Notes: generated by a model from the sequence alone, not told the origin. A DNA stretch of 64,000 nucleotides from Parahaliea mediterranea (GCF_017255185.1 NZ_JAFKCZ010000001.1:62001-126000); one strand, 5' to 3'; positions 28,501 through 39,665 are shown, counted from the first letter of the stretch. Translations and numbers: made by a program.

Positions 28501-29694
28501 CTAGCCGGCGGGCGTATCGCCCGCAGGCAGGTTTTCTCGCAGGAAACGCACCATATTGCCGCCCATGACCTGGCGGATTTCGCCTTCGCTGAACCCGGCT
28601 TCCAGCATCCCTTGGGTCAGCGTGGCCAGTTCCGCGCTGTCGATATGGGTGGTGGTGCCGCCGTCGAAGTCGGAGCCGAGGGCGATATGGTCGATGCCAA
28701 AGCGGTCAATGCCGTAGCGCAGGGAGGCCACGATGCCCTCGGGTGAGGCATCGCAGATGGCCTTGGCCCAGAAGCCCACCGCCACCAGGCCGCCGGCATC
28801 GACGATACGCTGTACGAGGGCGTCGGGAATGTTGCGGGGTTTGTCGCAGTTGCCCCGAAAGCCGGTGTGGCTGACCACCGGGGGACGTTTGCTGATCGCC
28901 AGAACGTCGGCGACCACGGCTTCGGAGGCATGCGCGAGGTCGATGATCATATCGAGCGCGTCCATGCGCTCCACGACTTCGCGGCCAAAGGGGGTCAGCC
29001 CGCCTTTGGTCTGTCCATGCAGGGAGCCGCCCAGGGCATTATCGAAAAAGTGCTGCAGGCCGATCATGCGGAATCCCCGCTCGTACAGGCGGTCTAGCGA
29101 ACCGATACGGCCCTCCAGCGCATGTCCGCCCTCGACGCCGAGCAGGCCACCGATTACGGCTTCGCCGGCGGCGCGACGCGCCAGCAGTTGTTTCAGGTCC
29201 TCCTGGCTGCGGATGACCATCAAGGCCTCCGGCGCCTGCGCCGCCACGGCCAGCAGGCGGTCGCCCTGCAGCAGTGTGCGCTCGGTCAGGTCGCTCCAGG
29301 CCCGGAGGGGCCAGGTCTGAAGCAGGGCCTGCAGGAGCATCGCGTCGGGTGTGTCGGCATTGTTGCTGACGTGGTCGCGGAACATCGGGACTTTCGACAC
29401 CGTGGTAAACATCTGTAGCGCGACATTGCCCTCGCGCAGGCGCGGAATGTCCACATGCCCCGTGTCGGCCCGTTCGAGCAGGTCGGGGCGCCACATCAGC
29501 GTATCGGCGTGCCAGTCACCGACGACAAGGCTGGCGTGCAGGCGGCGCGCGTCGGCGGAGATGTCGGCGGGTGCATGATCGACCACCCGGTTGGTGCGGG
29601 CCTCGATAAAACTCCCCCCGTACTGGAACACCAGGGCAAGCGGCAGCGCCAGCAGGACTGCGGCGATACTGGTGCGGCGAAGTGTGGGGCTCAC
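28501..29694 (-). CDS. Membrane dipeptidase, M19 (renal dipeptidase) family
   Basis: About 397 residues. Zinc hydrolase of dipeptides, including D-amino-acid-containing and modified ones. Metal motifs: GDWHADTL near the N-terminus, LGVEGGHALEG (bridging Glu), DLAHAS, VVSHTGFRG and LGSDFDGG. An N-terminal hydrophobic segment (about 8-25) suggests export or membrane anchoring. Start placed at GTG 29694 because AGAGGA lies just before it; the frame extends to a TTG at 29721. Sits between a TonB receptor and two surface proteins, fitting peptide uptake and breakdown. Confidence 0.88.
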   Translation of the reverse strand: MSPTLRRTSIAAVLLALPLALVFQYGGSFIEARTNRVVDHAPADISADARRLHASLVVGDWHADTLMWRPDLLERADTGHVDIPRLREGNVALQMFTTVSKVPMFRDHVSNNADTPDAMLLQALLQTWPLRAWSDLTERTLLQGDRLLAVAAQAPEALMVIRSQEDLKQLLARRAAGEAVIGGLLGVEGGHALEGRIGSLDRLYERGFRMIGLQHFFDNALGGSLHGQTKGGLTPFGREVVERMDALDMIIDLAHASEAVVADVLAISKRPPVVSHTGFRGNCDKPRNIPDALVQRIVDAGGLVAVGFWAKAICDASPEGIVASLRYGIDRFGIDHIALGSDFDGGTTTHIDSAELATLTQGMLEAGFSEGEIRQVMGGNMVRFLRENLPAGDTPAG

Positions 29695-29763
29695 GTCAGA
29701 TCCTCTGTCGGGGTTGAACAAGCCACCGCCCCCGAGGGGGCTCGCGGTGGCTGCGGTCCGGGT

Positions 29764-32070
29764 TTAGAAGTACTTTTTGATCGAAACGCCGGCCTGGCGG
29801 GGCGCGCCGTAGATCTCGTAGCCGACGCCGAGTCCGCTGGTCAGGAAGTCGGCGTTGACCCGGTAGGTCTTGTCGGTGAGGTTCTTGACGTAGGCCGAGA
29901 ACTTCCAGTCGCCGGGGGTAAGGTAGTCAACGCGGGCGTTGACCAGGGTGTAGCCGTCGAGCTTGAGATCGGCCAGCGGTTCATCGGCGGGGTTGATCGC
30001 GGAGTAGGTGTCGCCCTGGTAGCTGAGATCGATGCGGGTATTGATATCGTGCCCGCCGGCCAGGTTGAACGCGTACTCGAGCCCCAGCGTCGCCGACCAG
30101 TCCGGCGTTCGCGGGAATACGGTCTGTTCATCGATATCCACGGCGGTTTCGCCGATCTGGGTGTACTCCGCGTCGAGATAGCCCAGGCTGGCGTCGATGC
30201 GCAGCGAAGGCGTCAGCTGGGCCAGGAGATCGATTTCGAGTCCGCGGATTTCCGCCTCGGCGGCGTTGCCCACGGTGTTTACCACGTCGCCGCCGATAAC
30301 CTGGGTCGTCTCGGTCTGGATGTCGCTGTATTCACTCTGGAACAGGGTGGCGTTCAGGCGCAGGCGTTGATCCCACCACTCGGAACGCATGCCCAGTTCC
30401 GCGGTCCAGACTTCTTCCGGCTCATAGGGCTGGATGCCGCCGTTGGGGAGCAGGGGGTTGAGCCGTCCGTTGAAGCCGCCGCTCTTGTAGCCCTGGGCGG
30501 CGGAAACGTAGGTCATGAGATCGTCGTGCCACTGAAATTCCAGGCTCAGGCGCGGGGTGAGCGAGGTCCAGGTATCGCTGTTGCGCCCGGTGGCGACCAC
30601 GCGCTCGTCGGGAAAGCCACTGGCGAAGGTCTGTACGCCCGACAGTGTCTTTTCTTCTTTTGACCAGCGCAGTCCGGCCGTGGTGCTCAGCCGGTCGGTA
30701 ATACGGAAGGTGCCCTGGCCGAAGACCGCGCTGGATTCGGACTCCAGTTCGGTGACCATGTTGCGTCGGAAATCGGTGCTCAGTGCGGGGACGACCGCGG
30801 CCAGGCCGAGGTCCAGAAGCGAGCCCAGGCGCTGGCTGGTGACGTCGCGTTCGCCGTCCTCGGAGAAGTAGAACACCCCGGCGACCCAGTCCAGGCGCGT
30901 GTCGAAGGCACTGCCGCTGAGCTGAAGTTCCTGTCCCCACTGGGTTTGCTCGTTTTCCTCGAACTGGTCGAATATGCGGGCTTGCAGGCCGTCCAGGTCG
31001 ATGCCGATTTCGTTCTCGAGCGAGCGGTAGGAGGTAATCGACTTGACGCCGATCTCTCCGATGTCCCACATCAGGGTAAGCCCGCTTCCCCAGACGTCCA
31101 GGTTGGCGGTTTCCCCGAAGGTGCTCGCGGTGGTGTAGGGGTCACCGGGCACGCCGGCGGCGTCGGCCAGTGGCAGTGGCAGGCCCGCGCTCTGCACGAC
31201 CGCATTGTAGAAGCCGGCGAGATTCACCGGGTTGAGGGAAGGCTGCGGTACGAAGGGGTGGCGCGGTGAGCCGTTGCTGCGTGAGCGCGTGGTGTCGAAA
31301 GACCAGCGGGCCTCCACGCGGTCGCCCCGCCAGTCGAGCTGTACGAGGCCCGCGCGCAGGTCTTCGTCGGCCCGCTTGCTGCTGGCGGGCTGCGCGCCGA
31401 ATTCCGGTGCGAGCGGTTTCGCCTGGCCCCAGCCATCGCTGCTCCGACGGGTGAGGGCGACCTTGCTGAACAGCTGGTCGCTCAGGGGCAGGCTGACACT
31501 GCCGCCGACATCCAGGCGCTGGTCTTCCCCCATGGTGGTGTAGGCGGAACCCTCAAACTGTTCGGCGGGGCGCTTGCTGTCGAGCTTGATCGCCCCGGCC
31601 ACTGTGTTTTTACCGAACAGGGTGCCCTGGGGGCCCTTCAGGACCTCAATCCGCTCGACGTCCAGCACATTCAGCAGGCCGCCGACCGCGCGGGGAATCA
31701 ACACCCCGTCCACGTACATCGTGACCGCGGGGTCGGTGAAGATACGGAAGTCCTGCTGGCCGACCCCCCGAATGTAGATGTTGGCGGCCGCCGAGCCGGC
31801 CTGGGCGTCCGGGGCGATGCTGACATTGGGCACCAGGGGGCCGATGTCTTCGATATTGCGGATCGAGCGCTGTTCAATGGCCTCTGCCCCGAAGGCGCTT
31901 ACCGCCACCGGTGTGGCTTGAAGATCTTCCGTTTTGCGCCGGGCGGTGACGACAACTTCCTCCAGCATGGCGACGTTCTCCGTCGCTGCCGATGTCTGGG
32001 GCAAATAGGTGCCCAGCAACGCCGCGACCGTCAGGGACAGGGGGCGCCCAATGGCAGGTGGATATCTCAT
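29764..32070 (-). CDS. TonB-dependent outer-membrane receptor
   Basis: 768 residues. Signal peptide, then a TonB box-like EEVVVTARRK (about 38-47), plug domain (IRGVGQQDFRI, VDGVLIPR, VEVLKGPQGTLFGKNTVAGAI) and a 22-strand-type barrel ending in Phe (ISIKKYF). Energised by TonB for uptake of a scarce, large substrate. Start at ATG 32070 with GAGG 11 bases upstream. Probably first gene of a minus-strand unit with the dipeptidase and the two IPTL-CTERM proteins; reads away from a LysR regulator. Substrate inferred as peptide-like from context only. Confidence 0.9.
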   Translation of the reverse strand: MRYPPAIGRPLSLTVAALLGTYLPQTSAATENVAMLEEVVVTARRKTEDLQATPVAVSAFGAEAIEQRSIRNIEDIGPLVPNVSIAPDAQAGSAAANIYIRGVGQQDFRIFTDPAVTMYVDGVLIPRAVGGLLNVLDVERIEVLKGPQGTLFGKNTVAGAIKLDSKRPAEQFEGSAYTTMGEDQRLDVGGSVSLPLSDQLFSKVALTRRSSDGWGQAKPLAPEFGAQPASSKRADEDLRAGLVQLDWRGDRVEARWSFDTTRSRSNGSPRHPFVPQPSLNPVNLAGFYNAVVQSAGLPLPLADAAGVPGDPYTTASTFGETANLDVWGSGLTLMWDIGEIGVKSITSYRSLENEIGIDLDGLQARIFDQFEENEQTQWGQELQLSGSAFDTRLDWVAGVFYFSEDGERDVTSQRLGSLLDLGLAAVVPALSTDFRRNMVTELESESSAVFGQGTFRITDRLSTTAGLRWSKEEKTLSGVQTFASGFPDERVVATGRNSDTWTSLTPRLSLEFQWHDDLMTYVSAAQGYKSGGFNGRLNPLLPNGGIQPYEPEEVWTAELGMRSEWWDQRLRLNATLFQSEYSDIQTETTQVIGGDVVNTVGNAAEAEIRGLEIDLLAQLTPSLRIDASLGYLDAEYTQIGETAVDIDEQTVFPRTPDWSATLGLEYAFNLAGGHDINTRIDLSYQGDTYSAINPADEPLADLKLDGYTLVNARVDYLTPGDWKFSAYVKNLTDKTYRVNADFLTSGLGVGYEIYGAPRQAGVSIKKYF

Positions 32071-32219
32071 GGTTTTGTGCACCTCGGGTTGGCTGTTCGT
32101 TGTTATATGCGTCCCGGTGGGGACTGCGGGGAGTAGCCTATTGAGTCCAGGGCATAGATACCAATGATATTATTTGTGTTATATATAGCTTTTGTATATG
32201 GATGGGGAAAGCTCCGCCA
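32071..32219. promoter_or_regulatory. AT-rich divergent control region, TonB receptor / LysR
   Basis: 149 bases shared by the two divergent genes. The stretch 32155-32200 is unusually AT-rich (several TATATA-like and TATTAT runs) against a GC-rich background. This is the expected place for a LysR binding site and both promoters. I could not assign exact boxes. Confidence 0.5.
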
Positions 32220-33140
32220 ATGAGTCGTCTCAACCTCAGGCGCCTGGAGATATTCCAGGCGGTCTATGAACAGGGCTCGGTCAGCGCGGCGGCGAGGCTG
32301 CTCAATATCACCCAGCCTTCGGTCAGCCGCATGCTGAAAGATTTCGAGCTGGATCTCGGCTTCAAGCTGTTTGAGCTGGAGCGCGGCAAGTTGCGGCCAA
32401 CCCCGGAGGCCGATCACCTGCACGGGGAGAGCGTGCCGGTGTTTTCGCAGGTGGCGCATGTTGCGCAGGTGGTTGAGCAATTAAAGGGGGCGCCGGAGGG
32501 GGTGCTGCGGGTCGCCGTTGCCCCTTACCTGGGTTATGACATTCTGCCCAAGGCCGCCCTGAGGTTTGCGGATAGTTATCCGCGGGCGCGGCTGCACCTG
32601 GCAATCAAGAGTCTCGGCGATCAACGCAACGCCTTGAAGCAGGGCAGGATTGACCTGGGTATCGCCATGGTGCCCCAGGCGGTGCCGGGTATCAGCCATC
32701 AAACGCTGGGCAAGGGCGCATTCGTCTGTTTGGTGCCGGAGGGGCACCCCCTGGAATCGGCAGCCGTGATCGCGGCCGAGGACCTGGAGCGAGAGCGCCG
32801 TATTACGGGGGAAGCGGGCTCGCCATTGGTCAGGGCGCTATCGCGAAACAGCGGGCTGGACATTGAGCAGGACAAGCCGATTTCCGTGAGCTCGTCATAC
32901 CTGGTCGCCCGCTTGGCGAGCCTGGATCGCAGTGTCATGCTGGCGGATATGTTCACGGCGGCCCACTGCCGGGGGCGCGGTAGCATCAGGCCGTATGAAA
33001 GACAGATAGAATTCAATATTGCCGTTCAGCACCTCAGTATCCGCTCGCTGTCCCACATGCAGCGTGTCTTTCTGGATTATTTCACCGAAGCAATGTCCGA
33101 GTTCATGCGCGAAAACAACGTGTACCCCACCCCGGGATAA
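32220..33140 (+). CDS. LysR-family transcriptional regulator
   Basis: 306 residues. N-terminal winged helix-turn-helix (about 4-63: LRRLEIFQAVYEQGSVSAAARLLNITQ) and a C-terminal LysR substrate domain (VLRVAVAPYLGYDILPKAALRF, GRIDLGIAM). ATG 32220 (MSRLNLRRLE) chosen because the HTH begins immediately after it; ATG 32202 is six codons upstream. Divergent from the TonB receptor, so it probably controls the receptor/dipeptidase/IPTL-CTERM series. Effector unknown. Confidence 0.88.
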   Translation: MSRLNLRRLEIFQAVYEQGSVSAAARLLNITQPSVSRMLKDFELDLGFKLFELERGKLRPTPEADHLHGESVPVFSQVAHVAQVVEQLKGAPEGVLRVAVAPYLGYDILPKAALRFADSYPRARLHLAIKSLGDQRNALKQGRIDLGIAMVPQAVPGISHQTLGKGAFVCLVPEGHPLESAAVIAAEDLERERRITGEAGSPLVRALSRNSGLDIEQDKPISVSSSYLVARLASLDRSVMLADMFTAAHCRGRGSIRPYERQIEFNIAVQHLSIRSLSHMQRVFLDYFTEAMSEFMRENNVYPTPG

Positions 33141-33168
33141 AGTTGTCCGGTCGGGCCTGGTGTTGGCG

Positions 33169-33193
33169 GCGGGCCAGTCCGCGCCTGGCCCGC
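33169..33193. terminator. Hairpin between lysR and pgi stops
   Basis: GCGGGCCAG pairs perfectly with CTGGCCCGC around a 7-base loop. It touches the pgi stop codon and sits between two converging genes. No clear T-tract. Confidence 0.5.
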
Positions 33194-34833
33194 TAGCGCT
33201 GTGCTCGACGCCATGCCTGCAGCAGCCGTTCGGTCGCCGCGTCCAGCCCCGGTCGCGGCGCATCGTCATCCATGCGGGCCAGGATGCTGCTGCTGATTTC
33301 CTTGCCCAGTTCGACTCCCCACTGATCGAAGGGGTTGATGCCCCATAGCTGGCCGCTGCAGAAGGTGCGGTGCTCGTAGAGGGCAATCAGCGCGCCCAGG
33401 CTGTGCGGCGTGACCGCCTCGAAGCTGATCACGCTGTGGGGCCGGTTGCCCGGCATGACCAGGTGGGGCGCCAGGCGTGCGGCTTCGGCCTCGTCCAGGC
33501 CGCGGGCCAGCAGCGAGGTCCGGGCCGCTTCCTCGCTCCGGCCCACCAGCAGGGCGCGGCTCTGGGCCAGGCAGTTGGCCACCAGGCGGCGGTGCTGCCG
33601 CGCCATCCCGGTGTGGGTGGTCAGCGGCAGGATAAAGTCCGCCGGGCACGGCCGGGTGCCCTGGTGCAGTAACTGGTGGAAGGAGTGCTGGCCCATGGTG
33701 CCGGCGGAGCCCCACAGCACCGGGCCGGTGTCGTAGTCCAGTGCCGTGCCGTCGGCCGCCACCCGCTTGCCATTGCTCTCCATGGTCAGTTGCTGCAGGA
33801 AATCCGGCAGCCGCGCCAGGCCCTGGTCGTAGGGCAGCACGACGTGGTTGCCGGCGCCGAGCAGGTTGCAGTTCCACACTTCCAGCAGGCTCATCAGCAT
33901 AGGCAGGTTGTCCGCCACCGGGGCCGTGGCGAAATGCGCGTCCATCGCCGCGGCGCCGCCCAGGAAGGCCTCGAAGTGCTCCCAGCCGATGGCGATGGCG
34001 CAACTCAGGCCCACCGCCGACCACACCGAGTAGCGGCCTCCCACCCAGTCCCACATGGGCAGGCAGTTGTCTCTGGAGATGCCAAATTCGGCCGCCGCCT
34101 CGAGATTGGTGGTGATTGCGAGGAAGTGCTTGTCGAGGTCCGCCGGCGCGGCTCCGGCATTCAGCATCCAGTCCCGGGCGGCGAGGGCGTTGCTCAGCGT
34201 CTCTTCGGTGCGGAAGGACTTGGAGCAAACGATAAACAGGGTGGTGGCCGGGTCCAGTTCGAGCAGGGTGTCCTGCAGGTCGGCGGGATCGACATTGGCC
34301 ACGTAGTGGCAGGCGATGTTGTCGTGGAAGGCCTTGAGCGCGCCGCTGACCAGGCGCGGTCCGAGGTCCGAGCCGCCGATGCCGATATTGACCACGTCGG
34401 TGATGGCCTGCCCGGCGTAGCCGCTGTGCCGTCCCTGGTTCAGGCGCTCGGCCCAGTCGCGCATGCGCGCGCGGGTGTCGCTCACCGCCGCGAACGCGTG
34501 CTCCAGTCCCGGTGGCGCCGCGGGCGCGCGCAGCAGGCTGTGCAGGGCCGGGCGTGCCTCGGTGTTGTTGACCTCGTCTCCGGCGAGCAGCGCCCGCGCC
34601 CTGGCCGGCAGTCGGGCCTGCTCCGCCAGCGCGATCAGGGCGGCGAGTGCCGCCGCGTCCAGCAGTTGCTTGGAGAAGTCCAGGTGCAGGCCCGCGGCCT
34701 CGCGGCAGTAGCTTGTGGCGCGCTCGTGCTGGTCCCGTAACAGATCTTCAATGGCGGTGGATTGCAGGGCGGCCGCCAGCGCTCGCAGCTCCCCGAAGGC
34801 AGGCAAGTCAGTCAGTTTGGTACAGGGTGTCAT
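33193..34833 (-). CDS. pgi: Glucose-6-phosphate isomerase
   Basis: 546 residues, the usual length. Interconverts glucose-6-phosphate and fructose-6-phosphate. Signatures: FVICSKSFRT-like segment (TLFIVCSKSFRTEET), GGRYSVWSAVGLS, SNGKRV, and the C-terminal DQWGVELGK. Start at ATG 34833; a TTG ten codons upstream is less likely. Fructose-6-phosphate is also the end product of the GlcNAc locus at 51-62 kb. Confidence 0.97.
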   Translation of the reverse strand: MTPCTKLTDLPAFGELRALAAALQSTAIEDLLRDQHERATSYCREAAGLHLDFSKQLLDAAALAALIALAEQARLPARARALLAGDEVNNTEARPALHSLLRAPAAPPGLEHAFAAVSDTRARMRDWAERLNQGRHSGYAGQAITDVVNIGIGGSDLGPRLVSGALKAFHDNIACHYVANVDPADLQDTLLELDPATTLFIVCSKSFRTEETLSNALAARDWMLNAGAAPADLDKHFLAITTNLEAAAEFGISRDNCLPMWDWVGGRYSVWSAVGLSCAIAIGWEHFEAFLGGAAAMDAHFATAPVADNLPMLMSLLEVWNCNLLGAGNHVVLPYDQGLARLPDFLQQLTMESNGKRVAADGTALDYDTGPVLWGSAGTMGQHSFHQLLHQGTRPCPADFILPLTTHTGMARQHRRLVANCLAQSRALLVGRSEEAARTSLLARGLDEAEAARLAPHLVMPGNRPHSVISFEAVTPHSLGALIALYEHRTFCSGQLWGINPFDQWGVELGKEISSSILARMDDDAPRPGLDAATERLLQAWRRAQR

Positions 34834-34923
34834 GGCTTTTCCCGGGATGGAGAAAGCGCTCAAGTATAGGGAGGGCCGGCGGCGGGTGTCTAGCCGCCCG
34901 TCGGATCTGGGAGCGTGGCGGGC

Positions 34924-35886
34924 CTAGTGATCCCGGTTGATGGACAGCGCGGTGACCTCCATCAGCGCGTCTTTGGCCGGGCCCGGTGGCAGCATGGACA
35001 AATTGTCCAGGGCCCGGTCGTGGTAGGCCCGCGCCTGTTCGCGGGTATAGGCGCAGCTGCCGCAGCGCCGCACCGCGGCCAGTATGTCGGGCAGGGCCTC
35101 GGCGGATTTGTCGCTGATCGCCTTGCGCACCCGCGCCCGCTCGGTCTCGTTACCGTGCGCCATGACGTGGATCAGTGGCAGGGTGGTCTTGCCTTCGGTG
35201 AGGTCGTCGCCCACGTTCTTGCCCATTGTCGCCGGGTCGCCCTCGTAGTCGAGTACGTCGTCGATCATCTGGAAGGCGATCCCGAGGTCGAGGCCGAAGG
35301 CGGCCATCCGCTCGCGCTCCGCCTTGTCCCTGCCCGACAGGGCCGCGGCGCCGTGGCAGGCCGCGGCGAACAGTACCGCGGTCTTGCGGGTGATGACTTC
35401 CAGGTAGTCGGCCTCGCCGGTATCGGGGTTGCCGGCCCGGGCCAGTTGCAGCACCTCGCCCTCGGCGATGGTGTTGGTGGTGTCGGCCATGTGGCGCAGA
35501 ATGTCCATATTCTCCAGCTGCACCATCAATTGGAAGGCGCGGGTATAGAGGAAGTCTCCCACCAGCACGCTGGGGGCGTTGCCGAATTCGGCGTTGGCGG
35601 TGGGGCGCCCGCGGCGCAGGCTGGAGATGTCCACCACGTCGTCGTGGAGCAGGGTGGCGGTATGGATGAATTCAATCACCGCGGCGAAGGTGATGTGGCG
35701 CTCGCTGCAACCCCCGAAGGCGGCGCCGCACAGCAGGGCCAGCAGCGGCCGCAGGCGCTTGCCCCCGGCGTCGACAATATAGTGGCCGATGTTTTCCACC
35801 ATGGGGACGTCGGAGTGGAGCTGTTCGACAATCAGGCGGTTGACCGCCTCGAACTCCCCGGCGACGCTGGCGCGGATCTGCTGCAT
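34924..35886 (-). CDS. ispB: Octaprenyl diphosphate synthase (polyprenyl synthetase)
   Basis: 320 residues. Makes the ubiquinone side chain. First Asp-rich motif DDVVD at 82-86 with GKRLRP upstream (42-47), second Asp-rich motif DDVLD near 208. Reads away from rplU, an arrangement conserved in pseudomonads, which supports IspB over other prenyl synthases. Confidence 0.95.
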   Translation of the reverse strand: MQQIRASVAGEFEAVNRLIVEQLHSDVPMVENIGHYIVDAGGKRLRPLLALLCGAAFGGCSERHITFAAVIEFIHTATLLHDDVVDISSLRRGRPTANAEFGNAPSVLVGDFLYTRAFQLMVQLENMDILRHMADTTNTIAEGEVLQLARAGNPDTGEADYLEVITRKTAVLFAAACHGAAALSGRDKAERERMAAFGLDLGIAFQMIDDVLDYEGDPATMGKNVGDDLTEGKTTLPLIHVMAHGNETERARVRKAISDKSAEALPDILAAVRRCGSCAYTREQARAYHDRALDNLSMLPPGPAKDALMEVTALSINRDH

Positions 35887-36099
35887 AGGTTGTGGGCGCT
35901 GTAAAAAGTCGTGGCATGCTAGGGTGCACCCGCGAAGCTGTCAAGAATGCCCCGGGGGACCGTCAGGCGCTGGTTTGCGTGGGTAAAACAGCCCTTGCCC
36001 CGAAGGGGTGATTTGAGTAAAATCGCCGCCCTCTGCACCTGCCCTGGGCCCCAGCGGACCGCGGCCGGCTTATTTCAACTGTTTGTGCCTGTCTCTGCC

Positions 36100-36124
36100 C
36101 CCTTGATTTATAAGGGTTTTTTTA
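36100..36124 (+). other. Small stem-loop with T-run in the rplU leader
   Basis: CCCTT pairs with AAGGG around a 7-base loop and is followed by seven T residues, about 34 bases before the L21 start. Short stem, but could be an attenuator controlling the ribosomal operon. The rest of the 271-base ispB-rplU spacer should contain the divergent promoters. Confidence 0.35.
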
Positions 36125-36157
36125 TACCGCGAGCAGGCTAATTGAACGGAGCGCGCA

Positions 36158-36466
36158 ATGTACGCAGTAATTGAGAGCGGTGGCAAGCAGCACCGCGTGG
36201 TTGAGGGCGAGACCCTCAAGCTGGAAAAGATCGAAGTGGCCACTGGCGAGACGGTGGAGTTCGATAAGGTTCTGATGATCGGCGGTGAGGAAGTGAAGAT
36301 CGGCACCCCGGTTCTGGAAGGCGGCAAGGTAACTGCCGAGGTGGTTGGCCATGGTCGTCACGACAAGGTGAAGATCGTTAAGTTTAACCGTCGTAAGCAC
36401 CACCGGAAGGAAACTGGCCACCGCCAGTGGTTCACCGAGGTGAAGATTACCGGTATTACGGGGTAA
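36158..36466 (+). CDS. rplU: 50S ribosomal protein L21
   Basis: 102 residues, the normal length. [14 protein letters not shown] at the start and [14 protein letters not shown]-like basic segment near the end ([14 protein letters not shown]) are diagnostic. First gene of the rplU-rpmA pair; 15 bases separate it from rpmA. Confidence 0.99.
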   Translation: MYAVIESGGKQHRVVEGETLKLEKIEVATGETVEFDKVLMIGGEEVKIGTPVLEGGKVTAEVVGHGRHDKVKIVKFNRRKHHRKETGHRQWFTEVKITGITG

Positions 36467-36481
36467 GGGAGGTTATCGACT

Positions 36482-36739
36482 ATGGCACACAAGAAAGCTG
36501 GTGGTAGTACTCGTAACGGTCGCGATTCGGAGAGTAAACGCCTTGGCGTGAAGCGCTTCGGCGGCCAGGAAGTGAGAGCGGGCAACATTCTGGTGCGTCA
36601 GCGCGGCACGCGTTTCCACGCGGGCGAGAATGTGCGTATCGGCAAGGACCATACGCTGTTCGCGACGTCTGACGGCAAGGTGGAGTTCGTGGTCAAGGGC
36701 CCGAACAACCGCAAGTTCGTTCAGGTGGTGAGCGCCTGA
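36482..36739 (+). CDS. rpmA: 50S ribosomal protein L27
   Basis: 85 residues. [21 protein letters not shown] and [10 protein letters not shown] are L27 hallmarks; it sits near the peptidyl-transferase centre. Ends at a strong terminator (36763-36795), so obgE is transcribed separately here. Confidence 0.99.
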   Translation: MAHKKAGGSTRNGRDSESKRLGVKRFGGQEVRAGNILVRQRGTRFHAGENVRIGKDHTLFATSDGKVEFVVKGPNNRKFVQVVSA

Positions 36740-36762
36740 GCGACAGTTCACTCGAACTGAAC

Positions 36763-36795
36763 AAAAGCCTCGTCGTTTGACGGGGCTTTTTTTTT
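36763..36795 (+). terminator. Rho-independent terminator after rpmA
   Basis: AGCCTCGTC pairs with GACGGGGCT (one G-T pair) around a 4-base loop, followed by a run of nine or so T residues, 24 bases after the rpmA stop. Confidence 0.9.
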
Positions 36796-36897
36796 GTCTG
36801 GTGAATCTGAGGGCTCCGGTTTGGGGATTGCACTTCGTAGCGTGGGCCTGAGGCGGTATCGATTGGGTGTGCTTTAGGGCTGGGGGCTCTGTAGCTC

Positions 36898-37017
36898 GGG
36901 CCCGGGACGGGCGCATGCCTCTCCGGACACGCTACAAGCATGACATCCCTGTCGCGCTCGGCAGCGGCCGTCCCTGGCCGCTGACGGTCCGGAGAGGCAC
37001 GCCCCCGCCTCGGGCCC
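36898..37017. repeat. Inverted repeat 1 (MITE-like or structured element)
   Basis: 30-base arms (36898-36927 and 36988-37017) begin GGGCCCG and end GCCTCTCCGGA, matching at about 26 of 30 positions. Inside them is a second palindrome CAGCGGCC/GGCCGCTG at 36962-36983. The whole can fold into one long hairpin with a branched tip. Confidence 0.75.
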
Positions 37018-37116
37018 TCCTTACGAGCGAGATTCAGCATTTAGGACTTACTGAGTTTCTCTGATTGGGCGTATCTCGAATCGAAGTTGAAAGATTTGGA
37101 TTTGCCTATGAGAGAG

Positions 37117-37230
37117 CGTGCGGGTTGTCCGGGCCCCCTTTCGGGACTGTGTGAGACATGGATGTCGAGCACAAGCCCCCATGGATGGGTTCACGGCGTG
37201 TCCCGGAAGGGGGCCCGGGCAGCCCGTGCG
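37117..37230. repeat. Inverted repeat 2 (MITE-like or structured element)
   Basis: 31-base arms (37117-37147 and 37200-37230) share CGGG.TG.CCGGGCCCCC and end CGGGAC, with about five mismatches, mostly transitions. The 52-base centre contains ACATGGATGT and CCATGGATGG. Confidence 0.75.
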
Positions 37231-37257
37231 CGACAATTGGGCTCCTAAATCAGATAG

Positions 37258-38520
<1,263 letters not shown>

Positions 38521-38543
38521 GTATCAGTGAATAAGGAACGTGT

Positions 38544-39665
38544 GTGACTGAGCGCAATGAGGTAGCCGTCGCCCGACGCTGGGTGGTGAAGGTGGGCAGT
38601 GCACTGCTGACCGACGATGGCCGCGGCCTGGACGAAGGGGTGATCGCGCGCCTGGTGGCGCAGCTGGCGGGCCTGCGCCAGCGCGGCTGCGAGGTGGTGC
38701 TGGTATCCAGCGGCGCGGTGGCCGCGGGGGTGGTGCGCCTGGGCTGGTCGTCGCGGCCCTCGGCGCTGCACGATTTGCAGGCCGCGGCGGCGGTGGGGCA
38801 GTCGGTGCTGGTGCAGAGCTACGAGAACGCGTTCAAGGCCTACGATATCGCCACCGCGCAGGTGTTGCTGGGTCACGACGATGTGATCGCCCGGGATCGC
38901 TACCTCAACGCCCGCGGCACGCTGGGCACCCTGCTCGGCCTGGGGGTGATGCCCATCGTCAACGAAAACGACACGGTGGTGACCGACGAGATTCGCTTTG
39001 GCGACAACGATACCCTGGCGGCGCTGGTGGCCAACCTGATTGACGCCGACGCGCTGTTGCTGCTGACCGACCAGCAGGGCCTGTTCAACGCCGACCCGCG
39101 CCACGATCCCGCGGCGGAGCTGGTGCGCCAGTGCGACGTGCACGCGCCGGAGCTGGACGGCATGGCCGGGGAGGGCGGCGCCCTGGGACGCGGCGGCATG
39201 GTCACCAAGCTGCGGGCCGCGCGCCTGGCGGCGCGTTCGGGTACCGAGACGGTGATCGCCTCCGGCCGGGAGGCGGATATCGTTGAGCGCGTGACCGCCG
39301 GCGAGGATGTGGGCACCTGGCTGCGCACCGGTAAGCGGCCGCAGAACGCCCGCAAGCAGTGGCTGGCGGGGATGGTGCGGGTGCCCGGCAGCGTGGAACT
39401 GGACGACGGCGCGGTGCGGGTGTTGCGCGAGTCCGGCCGCAGCCTGCTGCCGGTGGGGGTGCGCGGGGTGCAGGGCAATTTCCAGCGCGGCGACATGGTG
39501 GCCTGCCGCGACGGCAGTGGCCGCGAAGTGGCCAGGGGATTGATCAATTACAGCGCCGAAGAGGCCCGCCGCCTCCAGGGGCAGCCCTCATCGGCGATCG
39601 AAGGCATTCTCGGCTACCGCGGCGATGACGAGCTGATCCACCGCGACAACCTGGTGGTATTGTAG
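38544..39665 (+). CDS. proB: Glutamate 5-kinase
   Basis: 373 residues. First step of proline synthesis. Amino-acid kinase domain ([53 protein letters not shown]) followed by a C-terminal PUA domain (from about 275). GTG start. Its TAG stop lies inside the GTAGGG head of a REP-like element. Confidence 0.97.
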   Translation: MTERNEVAVARRWVVKVGSALLTDDGRGLDEGVIARLVAQLAGLRQRGCEVVLVSSGAVAAGVVRLGWSSRPSALHDLQAAAAVGQSVLVQSYENAFKAYDIATAQVLLGHDDVIARDRYLNARGTLGTLLGLGVMPIVNENDTVVTDEIRFGDNDTLAALVANLIDADALLLLTDQQGLFNADPRHDPAAELVRQCDVHAPELDGMAGEGGALGRGGMVTKLRAARLAARSGTETVIASGREADIVERVTAGEDVGTWLRTGKRPQNARKQWLAGMVRVPGSVELDDGAVRVLRESGRSLLPVGVRGVQGNFQRGDMVACRDGSGREVARGLINYSAEEARRLQGQPSSAIEGILGYRGDDELIHRDNLVVL

